Of a stretch of 64,000 bases of DNA, positions 10,807-20,948 are shown one piece after another. Positions within the stretch are counted from its first letter, which is position 1. Each line of letters opens with the position of its first letter. This DNA is from Azolla caroliniana (Eukaryota > Polypodiophyta), in contig JBHGNT010000013.1 in NCBI GenBank assembly GCA_043228905.1, positions 4,774,001 to 4,838,000 of the forward strand, in the 5' to 3' direction. Position numbers and translations under genes: made by a program. A model generated the notes under the pieces. The model did not search any database. It saw nothing but the letters and a program-made list of their open reading frames with translations, and was not told the DNA's origin.

Positions 10807-11154
10807 CTAGCTTTGCATCATCCGAATTAATCTTCTCTTTTTTTCATATTCGAGGACGGTTGGCCAAAACCCTATTACTGGTTTAATCATTCCAAGGTTC
10901 TCCTTCCCGATTCTTATACCGGTGGATGCGGCATAGTTTATAGCTTCGACGTGGCTCACATCGGCCTCATCCATTATTTTCTTTAGAACCTGCCTACCGA
11001 AATTCACTTGCAAGAGCTTCCGAGTCTCACTTGAGTGTATAATGTTTTGTCGAATTGCCTCTTGAAGGCTAGCACAATCTTTCCTTGCATGATCAACACT
11101 ATCACACCATACACATCTATATGGGTCTTTCCCCTTTGGCCCTCTACGACTCAT
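10807..11154 (-). pseudogene. Gy-A nucleocapsid zinc knuckle region
   Basis: The frame carries CVWCDSVDHARKDC, a CX2CX4HX4C nucleocapsid finger, followed by LQEAIRQN, VLKKIMDEADVSHVEAINYA and IGKENLGM, matching Gy-D 27245-27480. It is in the same frame as the gag segment at 11182-11789 and separated from it only by a TGA codon at 11182-11184. Confidence 0.85.
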
Positions 11155-11181
11155 ATTAGCTAATGAAACCGCTTCAAATTT

Positions 11182-11789
11182 TCATGCCAACTCTTCAATG
11201 ACAGAGTTATCCATCGCTCTTTCGGTCAGCTTGCTTTTCTTTGTCATCTCAGTTGCTATTGGAGCCTTCCTTCTTTGGACTACTGGGCCCTCTATGTAGG
11301 AATCATCTAGCCATTGGAGACGTTTGTCAAATCGATCACATGCCCTTCTTACCGCAATACAATCTGTTATGAGACCATTGGGTTGTGCTTCGTCTTCTAA
11401 TAGACTACCTCGTTCTCGTCTATTTTTTGCATCCACCGCCTTTAAGAAGTACAAAACTTTATGTCCTTCGAGAAGTGTTTGGTCGGTTCTCGGGAGACGG
11501 TTGTACATTTGGTCAAATTCAGTGTACACTCCCGATGTGTTCATGTTCTTCCCCTTCTTCTTGATCCACTTCATCAATGTATGACGAGTCATCCTCGACG
11601 CATCTTCAAGCATATATTCAGCCAAAAGCACCCTTTCAAATCCCACCCATGTTGTTTGGGCGGCTTGAATCTCCCTTATACGGACTTGTAACCCAATTGC
11701 TACGACACGCTTGAAGCTTGATATTTGCTTCTCTTTGAGGACATCACATTGTTGCATCTCCGTCTTGTATGTAGCGAGAAAATCCGTAA
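11182..11789 (-). pseudogene. Gy-A gag, C-terminal part (split by Co-3)
   Basis: The segment reads ITDFLATYKTEM, WVGFERVLLAEYMLEDASR, YTEFDQMYNRLPRTDQTLL and VLYFLKAVDAKNRRERGSL, matching Gy-D gag (YLASYGAEM, WEEFEGRLLEKYG, FVKSVDERDR). Removing Co-3 and one copy of TGTTT joins it in frame to the N-terminal part at 18363-18490 (GGRN|ITDF). It ends at a TGA before the zinc knuckle. Capsid-like function is inferred from position and homology to its sister elements only. Confidence 0.85.
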
Positions 11790-11794
11790 TGTTT
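11790..11794. repeat. Target-site duplication of Co-3, left copy
   Basis: TGTTT precedes the 5' LTR and is repeated at 18363-18367 after the 3' LTR. Confidence 0.95.
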
Positions 11795-12179
11795 TGTTGA
11801 GAATCAAGCTCAACTTGGTCTAGTGTGTGAACTCACCTTGAGAGTGAATAGACACTCCAACAATCAAGAGTCACCATTATGTCACCACTTTGTATTCTAG
11901 CATTTAGTATGAGTCATAGAATCATATTCTATGACACATAACTTATGAGCTTTCACATTACCCATGCTCCATGAGTCTTGTAGTTAATGTAGAGAGAGGG
12001 TGACTATATAAAGCACCCTCCTCCCACTTTGTAAAATGTTGAGTCTTTCTCCTTTGTTAATACAATCTACCTTGCGTATACTCTATGTCTTACTTCTCAC
12101 TCACTCACTCTCTCTCTCTCTCATACACACACAGTTCACACCTATTCTGCTACACAAGAATCATACCGGATTCTTTACA
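11795..12179 (+). mobile_element. 5' LTR of Co-3
   Basis: The 385-base LTR runs from TGTTGAGAATCAAGC to TTCTTTACA. It matches the 3' LTR at 17980-18362 with about seven visible substitutions, implying a fairly recent insertion. It contains CTATATAAAGCACC (TATA, near 12004) and a CT-rich leader. Confidence 0.95.
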
Positions 12180-12191
12180 TGGTATCAGAGC
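12180..12191 (+). promoter_or_regulatory. Primer-binding site of Co-3 (tRNA-iMet type)
   Basis: TGGTATCAGAGC directly abuts the 5' LTR. Confidence 0.95.
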
Positions 12192-12338
12192 GATTTGGTA
12201 GCTCGATCTAGCCCATTCGCCTCATCGTGATTGTGTGTTGTGCTCCACGCTGACGACCAAGAACCGGCTCATCGTTATCGTAGCTTCGCTACATAGTTCG
12301 CATTCGAAGAGAGAAGAAGAAGAAGAAGAATCGACATA

Positions 12339-13104
12339 ATGAATACTCAAATGAGGAGCGCTCTCCCTACCGAGAAGTTGGATCGAAATAACTTCGCATC
12401 TTGGGAGTACAAGATGCACCAATAGCTTGTCGGACAAGGCTATTGGAGCTACATCAAAGGATCACATGAAGACCGACCCGCCGAAGCGGCTCCCGAATAC
12501 GCGACATGGGAGCAAGCCGCAAGTGGTGTGATGTATTGCTTGGCGACATGTGTTCATGATCACATGCTCGGCTACATTCACGAAGCCAAGACGCCGAAGG
12601 AGGCATGGGAAAATCTACGAAAGATTTTCGCGGCGAACACAATCGCAAGAAGGCTTCAACTTTGTAAGAGTTGAACAACATTCAACAAAGGGACATGTCC
12701 ATCACGACATACACCTCGAAGATCAAGGAGCTTTGCGATTCGCTCGGCTCAATAAGTGTAAATATCGATGATGATGAGATGGTTCAAATATGCCTCGGCG
12801 GCCTCGCACCATGGTTCGGCGTGATGCGAACCACCGTTCTAGCACAGGAGAAATCTCCCTCCTTCTTTGAGCTCCAATCAATGCTATTGGTCGAAGAAAA
12901 CCACGTGCATACAAGGAGCAATGAGTCGGAAGGCCACATGCTCTACACGCACTCGAACGGAGGAAGAGGATGCGGACGGTCGAGAGGCCGATTCGGCCAA
13001 GGACAAGGTGGACGAGGTCCGACCTATGATAACAACTCCCAATTTCGGCCGCAAAACGGAAGCCAACGAGGAACCTTCACAGGAAGGGGGAGCTTCCATT
13101 CCGG
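12339..13104 (+). pseudogene. Co-3 gag, N-terminal part
   Basis: The ATG at 12339 opens LPTEKLDRNNFASWEYKMHQ, the Copia gag start, after a 147-base leader. An in-frame TAG follows MHQ at about 12423, and a one-base loss near 12670 shifts the frame; the rest reads NNIQQRDMSITTYTSKIKEL, DDDEMVQICLGGLAPWFG, FELQSMLLVEENHV and a Gly/Arg-rich stretch. The segment is interrupted at CCGG by the solo LTR. Excising that LTR with one CCGG rejoins the frame to the zinc knuckle at 14177. Gag packages the element RNA. Confidence 0.9.
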
Positions 13105-14172
13105 TGTAATGTGAATCTTCACACACTATGTAAAAAAAAAAATGAAATAATTATTATAGATTAGATTAGTAGAGTATTATAGAAAAATGGATATACTCAA
13201 GAGCTTCAAAACGTTTTTTACTATATACAAAATGGAGAAATACATATCAAGTTATGAGAAAATAAAGTTTGAGAAGATAGGGAAATTAGAACTATCCCAC
13301 ATAGATAGGAAAGTTAAGGCCCTGGCTATATAAACACCTTGAGCTCCCTCATTTTTCATTTGTGCTAAGAGCACTTTGGCCACTTTGTCTTAATGGATGA
13401 TGGTGGCCAAATTCCCTAAAACCGGAAACCGGTCGGTAAGCAAATCCGGAAATTGGCCGGTATGCAATCCGGAAACTGGCCGATATGCAAAACTGGAACC
13501 GGCCGGCAAGCAAAATCGGAACTGGAATCGACCGGCAAGCAAAATGGAACCGGCTACGGGACGAGGTTGGACGCGGACGAACGAAAGATTGGATCATGCA
13601 ACAAACTAAAGTAAAGGTCAAGTGGACGGTCGCATGTAACTAAAGAAAAAGCCATGCAACTAAAAATAGATTCAACGAAAAGAAAAGCTATGCAACTAAA
13701 AGTGGAGGCATATGATCAACGAGGAACTCCATATATAATTCCATTTTTTTTTTTTCCTAGACTGGGATACTCTCCATATTATCTTAATTTTCTTCTCAAC
13801 TCCCTTATCTTAGGGAAGCCATAACTCCCATAAACCCTAAAATTCCTTTCGGAAGCCATAACACTCAAAAACCCTAATCTTCCCTACGGAAGCCATAATA
13901 CTCATATAACCTAATCCTAATCTTCCCTACGGAAGCCATATCTACCAAAACCCCTAATTTTTCTTTTCTATTAATCTTAGTAAACCTAAAACTTCTAAAT
14001 TCCAATCTTGGGACATATTGTAATTTCTTTTTCCTTTGTTAATGAAAATTATTAAATTTCTTCTTTCTGTTATTTGTTAAAAAATATAAACGCACGAATG
14101 TGATTATCCTCTGGTCGGAGGCCCCGGGGTCTTGCCTCAACGTTCACGTATCCTCGTCGTATTTTCGCGACA
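13105..14172 (+). mobile_element. Solo LTR inside Co-3 gag, flanked by CCGG
   Basis: This is a 1068-base TGT...ACA segment with CCGG at 13101-13104 and 14173-14176. It has no primer site or coding frame. It contains GGCTATATAAACACC (TATA, 13324-13338), a minisatellite of CCGGAAACTGGCCG-like units (13420-13560) and telobox-bearing sequence (13830-13970). Its 3' end matches the LTR at 1-594. A solo LTR arises by recombination between the two LTRs of a full element. Confidence 0.9.
13420..13565. repeat. CCGG-rich minisatellite in the solo LTR
   Basis: About six degenerate units of 24-30 bases repeat the theme CCGGAAACTGGCCGGTATGC, shortly downstream of the LTR TATA box. Gy-H has a similarly placed CCGG/GCC-rich block (59735-59880). 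Confidence 0.75.
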
Positions 14173-14176
14173 CCGG

Positions 14177-14420
14177 CCTGCGCCGTCAGAACGCAACCAA
14201 ATGCGGATATTGCGGAAAGCTCGGCCACCATGACGAAGAGTGCCGAAAGAAGATGCGTGAATCGGCTTCCACAACCGAGAACTCACGAATTACGCACACA
14301 ATTCCGACTACGAAGAGTATAGCAGAATGTATGGGCACAACTCCGACTACAAAGATCGTGGCGGAATGTACGCACACAACTCCGACCGTGGCGGAATGTT
14401 CATGATGAAACATAGAGCAA
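14177..14420 (+). pseudogene. Co-3 gag zinc knuckle
   Basis: The continuation of gag after the solo LTR reads LRRQNATKCGYCGKLGHHDE with the CX2CX4HX4C finger completed by EEC. Short degenerate repeats (TTPTTKIVAEC-like) follow, then a frame change near 14330-14400 leads into the protease frame. Confidence 0.9.
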
Positions 14421-15303
14421 ACTCTATGTCGGCCTCTACCTCAACTAATGCCCTCAATTCGGAGGACGTATGGTTTGTTGACTCCAGAGCCTCATACCAT
14501 ATGACATCTCATAAAGAATGGTTTCTCAAACTTCGAGAGCCGGAGCGACCCGATTATGTAGAAACCGGAGATGACACTACGCACCCGATTCGGCACATCG
14601 GCAATGTTCCGTTCGGTGAAAGAGGTAAGCAAACATACATTAAAAATGTCTTGCATGTTCCCACCATCATGAAGAATTTGGTCTCGGTTGGAAAAATGGT
14701 TGAGCAAGGGATGCAAGTACGATTTGACCAAGAAGGGTGCTTCATCGAAAAAGAGGGCCGAATCATCGCGCGTGGAAGAAGAGAGGGCTGGATGTTCATT
14801 CTTGATTCACGCGAGATGAAATCCGCCATTTTCGCGAAAAGCATAAAAGCCGACCCCGACATAGAGCTAAGGCACAAGCGAATCGGCCACATCAATCTCA
14901 ACAAACTCAAATCAATGAAATCGAAAGGAGTCGTCATCAGACTCCCGACATTCAAAGAGAAGGAGATTGAATGTGTATGCGAAGCATGCCAATTCGGCAA
15001 GCAACACCGACACCCATTCCCGAAAGAGCGGAACGTGAGCAAAGGTCTACTTGACGTAGTCCATTCCGACGTATGGGGACCGGCACAGATGGCTACATTC
15101 GGTGGATGCCGATATTACGTGCTCTTCATCGACGACTTCTCCAGGCACACTTGGATTTACCCGATGCGGCAAAAGAGCGAAGTGTTCGGACACTTACAAA
15201 TATTCAAGAATGAAGTCGAGAAAGCCACGGGTCGACATGTACGTTGTCTTCGATCGGATGGCGACAAGGAGTACTTCTTGGACGATTTCATGACGTATCT
15301 CTG
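14400..15303 (+). pseudogene. Co-3 protease and integrase N-terminal half
   Basis: After the frame change, SEDVWFVDSRASYHMTSHKE is the Copia protease with DSRAS in place of DSGAS, a change at the active-site glycine. The integrase follows: HKRIGHINL and CVCEACQFGKQH (HHCC finger), VVHSDVWGPAQ (first Asp) and RCLRSDGDKEY (second Asp). The frame stops with TGA at 15302. Integration and polyprotein cleavage would both be affected. Confidence 0.9.
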
Positions 15304-16863
15304 AAAGGAAGGAATTCAGCGAGAATTCACTTGCCGACACACTCCGAAACAAAATGGAGTAGCCAAGCGCAAAAATCAGCACATGCTCGAAGTAGCGCGG
15401 CCCATGATGAACGAGAAGCATATGCCCAAGTCATATTGGGCCGAAGCTGCAAATACGGCCGTCTACCTAATGAACCGATGCACAACATCCGGCGTGCACG
15501 AGGTCACTCTGCACGAAAAATACTTTGGAAAGAATCCGGAGTTATCCCACACCCGGATATTCGGCGTGATAGCATACATGCACATCCCCGACGAGAAGCG
15601 TCAAAAGCTTGACCCAAAGTCGGAGAAATGTATCCTTGTAGGATACTCACTGGAGCAAAAGGGGTACAAGTGCTACAACCCCTCAACTCGAAAATCTCGA
15701 GTAAGTCGAGACGTCGTTTTTGACGAGTCCGCATCCTGGTACGCACCAGAGACAACTCTGACTCCGACTCCGCTGGACCGGGAATCCGCCGAACAAGAGA
15801 TACAGGATGAAGATCACCTTACGCGCATGTTCGAAGAAAGTCCGATCACGACCCAACTGAGTGGACCACAAGAGCCTTTGAGCGATCAAAGCACATCACA
15901 GCCTAGCCCGAAGATGGACAAAGGCAAGTCGAAAATGGCGGAATACGCAGATGATCACTTCGACGACGATGAGTCGACTCACTCACTCGACAGTGAGTTC
16001 GGTGGTTTCGAGGTACCAATCGGAGCTAAGAAAGCCCTCATCTTTGCAAATGAAAAGCTCCGTCGCTCCACCCGTGAAAAGAACCCCGTAAGCCGATTCG
16101 GCTACAACGATTATATGGTGTACCATTACGCCTTTATGATGAAGGTGGTGACAGTACGCAAGCCGGAAACTTTTTCCGATGCAGCCAAGGATCCGCGATG
16201 GATCGAAGCCATAGACGAGGAGATGCAGGCACTACGCAAGAATGAGACATGGGATCTCATTCCCACCTCACCACACAAAAAGGCGATCAGATGCAAATGG
16301 ATTTACAAAGTGAAGTACAATGCCGACGGTTCTGTCAACCGCTACAAAGCGCGACTTGTAGCGAAAGGCTATAACCAAACGCACGACGTTGACTACGAAG
16401 AGACCTTTGCCCCGGTGGCAAAGATGACGATGGTACGGACCGTAATTGCGCTTGCCGCGGCGAAAGGGTGGCACCTCCATCAAATGGACGTCAAGAACGC
16501 CTTTCTACAAGGCGAATTAGAAGAGGAGGTGTACATGATCCAACCACCCGGCTTCAAATCGAGCATCCATCCGAAAATTGTATGTCGACTCAAGAAGCTA
16601 CTCTATGGCCTCAAGCAAGCACCATGTGCTTGGCATTCGAAGATAATGCAATATCTTCATCAAATCGGCTTCCGTATGTCAAAATCGAACAACTCCCTCT
16701 ACATACGAAGCGATTCCGCAAGTCCGATCGTCATCATCTTATATGTGGATGACCTAGTCATTGGAGGTGAGCATCTTGTCAAAATCAATAAGGTCAAATC
16801 CCTCCTTTCTGACAAGTTCGAGATGACGGACATGAAGGAGCTCCACTACTTGGCATCGAGGTA
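15304..16863 (+). pseudogene. Co-3 integrase C-terminal half and reverse transcriptase
   Basis: Sequence in frame after the stop reads QNGVAKRKNQHMLEVARPMM. Copia integrases normally have GVAER here, so the catalytic Glu is Lys. ILVGYSLEQKGYKCYNP and VVFDESASWY are the usual C-terminal blocks. RT follows from 16180: [62 protein letters not shown] and ILYVDDLVIGG, with an intact YVDD. A frameshift near 16858 breaks RT just before RNase H. Confidence 0.92.
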
Positions 16864-17711
16864 ATTCGGACTCCGGCCGGAATCATGATCTCTCAACGGC
16901 ACTACATCCTCAACTTGTTATACAAGTTCGGGATGGCTGAGTGCAAATCCGCGGCAACCCCGCTCGATCGCAATCTCAAACTAGATGCGAACTCCGGCAC
17001 CAAAGCGTGTGAGCCGACTCAATATTGGCAACTCATCGGGAGTCTCATCTACCTCACGATCACACGACCCGATCTCAGTTATCTAGTCGGTTTCCTTAGC
17101 CAATTCATGCAAACACCGCGTGATACTCACTTGGATTGCGCTAAGAGAGTTCTACGCTACGTGAGCGGCACAATGGATTGAGGCATCCTCTACAAGACCG
17201 TGATGCCAATACGATTCGAGGGGTACACAGACGCCGATTGGGCCGGCTACCGTCGCTCTTTCGGATTTGTTTTCTCCCTCGGCAGCGGAGCAATATCCTG
17301 GAGTAGCAAGAAGCAGCCTAGCATCGCTCTTTCGAGTACGGAGGCGGAATACAGGGGCGCAACCGTAGCTGCGTGTGAAGCCGTATGGCTCAAGAGGATT
17401 TTGAAGGACGTGGGAGTACCCATCAAGGATCCGACTTCCCTTTACTGCGACAACATGAGCAGTATCTATCTGGCTCGGAATCCAGTGTTCCATGCGTGGA
17501 CAAAGCACATCGAAGTGCACTATCACTTCATCCGAGAGCGCGTTCTAGCTAGCGATGTCGACCTACAACACATTAGCACCAATCTTCAAATGGCCGACAT
17601 CTTCACTAAAGCCTTAGGAGCCGACAAGCTATGGCAATTCATGACCGATCTCGGATTGACAATTCTTGACCTGCCAAGCTTGAGGGGGAGTACTGAAGAC
17701 ATTATGCAATA
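16864..17711 (+). pseudogene. Co-3 RT tail and RNase H
   Basis: In the shifted frame, ISQRHYILNLLYKFGMAECK and LIYLTITRPDLSYLVGFLSQ are the RT/RNase H connection. After a TGA near 17179 comes YTDADWAGYRRSFGFVFSLG, WSSKKQPSIALSSTEAEYRG, LYCDNMSSIYLARNP and KHIEVHYHFIRERVL: RNase H with its D, E and D positions. A few residues between DWAG and SFGF are deleted relative to Co-4. The frame ends at 17711. Confidence 0.92.
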
Positions 17712-17979
17712 ACACATGGATTCCGCAAACCGCGCACACTACGCAATAACGCGTGGATTACGGAATCCATGCAACGAAGCCGTGAAGAGCCGATCTACCA
17801 TGCAAAGCCGCGAAGAAAAACGCAAGCCGAAGCACAGACTTCGCAACTACACACAACGCAAGCTGGAGCACGTATTCTGCAACTCTGTATAAATGCGAGT
17901 CGATGCGGACTCCAGAACGCGAGTCGAAGCGGATTTCGGATACCGTATGAAACCGACCTGACTAGAGCTTGAGGGGGCA
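17712..17979 (+). other. Co-3 3' untranslated region and polypurine tract
   Basis: No long frame is seen. The stretch has two near-copies of ACGCAATAACGCGTGGATT-like sequence (17700-17770) and ends in TTGAGGGGGCA (17969-17979), the polypurine tract. Unlike Co-1 and Co-4, no basic post-pol reading region is evident. Confidence 0.7.
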
Positions 17980-18362
17980 TGTTGAGAATCAAGCTCAACT
18001 TGGTCTAGTGTGTGAACTCACCTTGAGAGTGAATAGACACTCCAACAGTCAAGAGTCACCATTATGTCACCACTTTGTATTCTAGCATTTAGTATGAGTC
18101 ATAGAATCATATTCTATGACACATAACTTATGAGCTTTCACATTCCCCATGCTCCATGAGTCTTGTAGTTAATGTAGAGAGAGGGTGACTATATAAAGCA
18201 CCCTCCTCCCACCTTGTAAAATGTTGAGTCTTTCTCCTTTGTTAATACAATCTACCTTGCGTATACTCTGTGTCTTACTTCTCACTTACTCACTCTCTCT
18301 CTCTCATACACACACAGTTCACACCTATTCTGCTACACAAGAATCATACCTGATTCTTTACA
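17980..18362 (+). mobile_element. 3' LTR of Co-3
   Basis: The 383-base partner of the 5' LTR has TG...CA ends and is followed by TGTTT (18363-18367), the right target duplication. Confidence 0.95.
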
Positions 18363-18496
18363 TGTTTCTTCCACCAAATTGGCCTGTTATCTCAACGGTT
18401 CGGTCGATGGCCTTTTCTAAGGTTGCATCATTATTTCGAGCTCTCATCATATGCTCGACAATAGCCACCAACATTTCCACTTCGTCAGGTTGGGTG
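18363..18496 (-). pseudogene. Gy-A gag N-terminus and primer-site remnant
   Basis: The minus strand reads MLVAIVEHMMRARNNDATL and EKAIDRTVEITGQFGGRN, aligned with Gy-D gag (ALDRAIEAVVGTIGRFSGKD). Just upstream lies AACCTGACGA, a decayed form of the AACCCGACGT in the Gy-C/Gy-D primer site. Gy-B is inserted exactly there (18497), so the 5' LTR of Gy-A is displaced out of this locus. Confidence 0.8.
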
Positions 18497-19080
18497 TGTT
18501 AAGCATTTGGATTGCAACAGAACCAATCATGAATAAGAGCGCATCAACAAGGATGTAGTATGTGTTGAAGGGCCTACGAAGAGGAAACGGGAAGAGGAAA
18601 AGAGGCAAAGGGACGTCCAAATGTGGAAGGCCCATACCCTAAACGTGAATGCTATATAAACCACATAATAGTGGCTTTGTAAGGATTCTTCCATTTGTAA
18701 AGATCTTCCTATTGATTAAGAGCTAGAGCTCCCTCTCCTCCTTCTTGTAAGCTTTAAGCTTAAGAGAGATTAGTGAAGTGTTTAGTTAGAGAACACTAAT
18801 CTCTCTTCCTTGTTGGTGCTAGAACTCTTAGCAAAGAGGGTTAATAAACATATTCATTACTCTTATTGTCTACATTCATTACCCTATTGTTTATGAGAGC
18901 GAGCTTGAGAGAGTGAGAGAGATATCGTGCTTAATCATCTATTAATCGTTAAGTGAGTGTGAGGCTCGGAGGTGTCTGACAACCATCTCCACCTGATTCG
19001 CCATCAAAAGGGTATACGCAGGTTTGAACTCTGCAAACGACATCGGGGAGTTAACTCCGTCGATACATAGATCGTACACA
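18497..19080 (+). mobile_element. 5' LTR of Gy-B
   Basis: The 584-base segment begins TGTTAAGCATTTGG and ends CGTACACA, six bases before a Tat/Athila-type primer site. Preceding bases are GGGTG; the matching right duplication was not found because the 3' end of Gy-B is not in evidence. Confidence 0.8.
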
Positions 19081-19086
19081 TCTATT

Positions 19087-19104
19087 TGGTGTCGCTGCCG
19101 GGGA
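19087..19104 (+). promoter_or_regulatory. Primer-binding site of Gy-B (tRNA-Asp-like)
   Basis: TGGTGTCGCTGCCGGGGA closely resembles TGGCGCCGTTGCCGGGGA, the tRNA-Asp-complementary site typical of plant Tat/Athila elements. Confidence 0.85.
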
Positions 19105-19376
19105 TACGACCAACGCTTGAAGCCGATTTCGAGTAGTCAAAAATTCGTAGGAAACCCACTTAACTACTATTTCGTAGGAAGAAATCGAAAGGAAACCACT
19201 ATTTTCTGTTTTTTGCTCACTCTTTCATAGTTTAATTAAGTTAACTTTTGGTTTTTTAAAACACTTACTATTTCACATTTTCATTAAGTTAATTTTTTGT
19301 TTTTAAAGAAGTTTTAAATTACCCTTCCTTAATCGCCCAGACATTAGCAAGCTATTCGTTCGGTTAACACTAAGCA

Positions 19377-19925
19377 TTGTTGAGATTTAGCCGTTGCAGG
19401 GCAAACATAACCACCGCGATTCTCGCGGATTACAATCATCCTATGGGACACGAAACAACTGTTGGCGCCAAAAAATTCAAATTCCCCCCGCAAAGTTCGT
19501 CGAAAGATCAAAGTTCGATAAGGGAATCATCCTTCGATGAAAGATCAAATTTCGACGAATCCACATCCTTCGACGAAAGATCAAAGTTCGACGAACCCAC
19601 ATCTTTCGACGAAAGATCCAAGTTTGATGAACCCACATCTTTCGACGAACCCACATCCTTCGACGAACCCATATCCTTAGACGAAAGATCAAAGTTCGAC
19701 AAACCCACATCTTTCGACGAAAGATCAAAGTTTGACGAACCCACATCCTTCGACAAAGATGAAAGTTCGACGAAATCGCAAAAGCTTGACAAGAAAACAT
19801 GGCCGGATCCTCATGGACAGAGATGTTCAAAACCCGACCCACACACCAGGAGGAGTCCACCCAAACCAACCAAATACACAATGCTGACCCACCTAACCCG
19901 ACTCGGTACCACGGAGGGTGGCTAA
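19377..19925 (+). CDS. Gy-B leader ORF with SFDERSKFDEPT repeats
   Basis: This 182-codon frame lies between the primer site and gag. Its middle (about residues 50-125, 19520-19770) is a tandem array of a 12-residue unit, SFDERSKFDEPT, in seven or so partly degenerate copies (36-base units at DNA level). It is strongly charged, low-complexity and probably disordered. The C-terminal part is Pro/Thr/Lys-rich and has no repeat. Some Tat-lineage elements carry an extra ORF upstream of gag, which fits the position; I do not recognise the protein. An overlapping frame (19799-20140) continues with Pro-rich sequence and a VERHIRDTAQELRVIEQEI helix that may be the true gag N-terminus after a frameshift. 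Confidence 0.5.
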   Translation: MLRFSRCRANITTAILADYNHPMGHETTVGAKKFKFPPQSSSKDQSSIRESSFDERSNFDESTSFDERSKFDEPTSFDERSKFDEPTSFDEPTSFDEPISLDERSKFDKPTSFDERSKFDEPTSFDKDESSTKSQKLDKKTWPDPHGQRCSKPDPHTRRSPPKPTKYTMLTHLTRLGTTEGG

Positions 19926-20417
19926 CTCTGGGGACACTACCAAACATGAACCTCCCATCGAGCCCAGGAACTGAAGCACCTCTCAACACGCCCCCACTAC
20001 AGGAGAGCCCAATGATAGACCCACTTAGCGTAGAGAGACACATACGAGACACCGCACAGGAGTTACGAGTGATAGAACAAGAAATCAATCTATGGATGGT
20101 ACAACTCACGAAAGGAGGACAACTGGAAAGCATCACTTGAGATATCGAAGCCGCTTTGGCGGAAAGGAAAGACAGATTCACGAGTGCAACAAAAACTTCA
20201 CCTCCTAGAAACATCGTTGCACATGCACTGTCGAGGCCGTGAGCGCAGCCCCCTACCGCATTCGAGCACAACAGGCGACAGTCCAAATGAAACCCACACG
20301 CAACGACACTCGACACCACCACGTATGGACATGACCCCTACACCCGACCAAACTGCCCTGACACCCCCAAACGCCAAACACACAGTAGCGTTATAATCCA
20401 TCCAAACCCTCGTAGCA

Positions 20418-20686
20418 TTGATGGAAAAAGAGCGAGCACCAACGGACCATCCGAGAAACACTACGAATGACAACGGGAAGAGTGCTTCCATTTCTAAACT
20501 AGTACCCCGTTTTCTCGGTTTTGGTGATGCCTATGATCATGTTGAGAGGTTCAAACAAATTTGTCGCGCTTATGAACCCCTCATAAAGACCACCAAGGTA
20601 GCCGAATTTGGGCTTACACTCGATGACCAAGCTGGAATTTGGTTTCGAACCTTGAATGAAGACATCGTGGAGGATTTCGAGTACGT
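20418..20686 (+). CDS. Gy-B gag, first part (split by Gy-C)
   Basis: The frame reads SISKLVPRFLGFGDAYDHVE, FKQICRAYEPLIKTTKVAEF, GLTLDDQAGIWFRTL and EDIVEDFEYV, a retrotransposon gag capsid region of the Tat type. Gy-C is inserted after ACGT at 20683-20686. Excising Gy-C and one ACGT gives VEDFEYV|IEDFLINFARRG without a frame change, which fixes the junction. Confidence 0.85.
20683..20686. repeat. Target-site duplication of Gy-C, left copy
   Basis: ACGT, repeated at 38941-38944. The four-base length is confirmed by restoration of the Gy-B gag frame. Confidence 0.85.
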
Positions 20687-20811
20687 TTTCATGACGATTT
20701 TCGGCTACGGTGTGAAACCGAGTGAGACGAATAAACCAAGGATGTGCAACATTGCACATGCACTTAGCAAATAAACCTAAGGCCTAGTGGCACTTGAGTT
20801 CATACAGAGGG

Positions 20812-20882
20812 GTGCAAGCAAGGTTTGAACCTTTCACCTCTAAGATACAAGATGATTGCCTTACCATTAGGACAACTATCAT
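20812..20882 (-). repeat. tRNA-derived segment, antisense within the Gy-C LTR
   Basis: The minus strand reads CCTAATGGTAAGGCAATC then about 20 bases later GAGGTGAAAGGTTCAAACC, a D-arm and T-arm arrangement. The second LTR copy (38422-38490) has GAGGTGCAAGGTTCAAACC. The Gy-H LTR has a better-preserved counterpart at 59615-59690. It is not a functional tRNA because the stems do not pair well. Confidence 0.6.
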
Positions 20883-20948
20883 ATAAGTAGATTCTATGTA
20901 TTTCCTTTTTATATACGAATTATAGATGAAACAACCATAGAAAACCAT

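Noticed and set aside
19477-20322. 281-codon minus-strand frame with WVRRTLIFRRKM-like repeats
   Set aside because: It is the reverse strand of the SFDERSKFDEPT array. The plus-strand reading lies at the expected place between primer site and gag.
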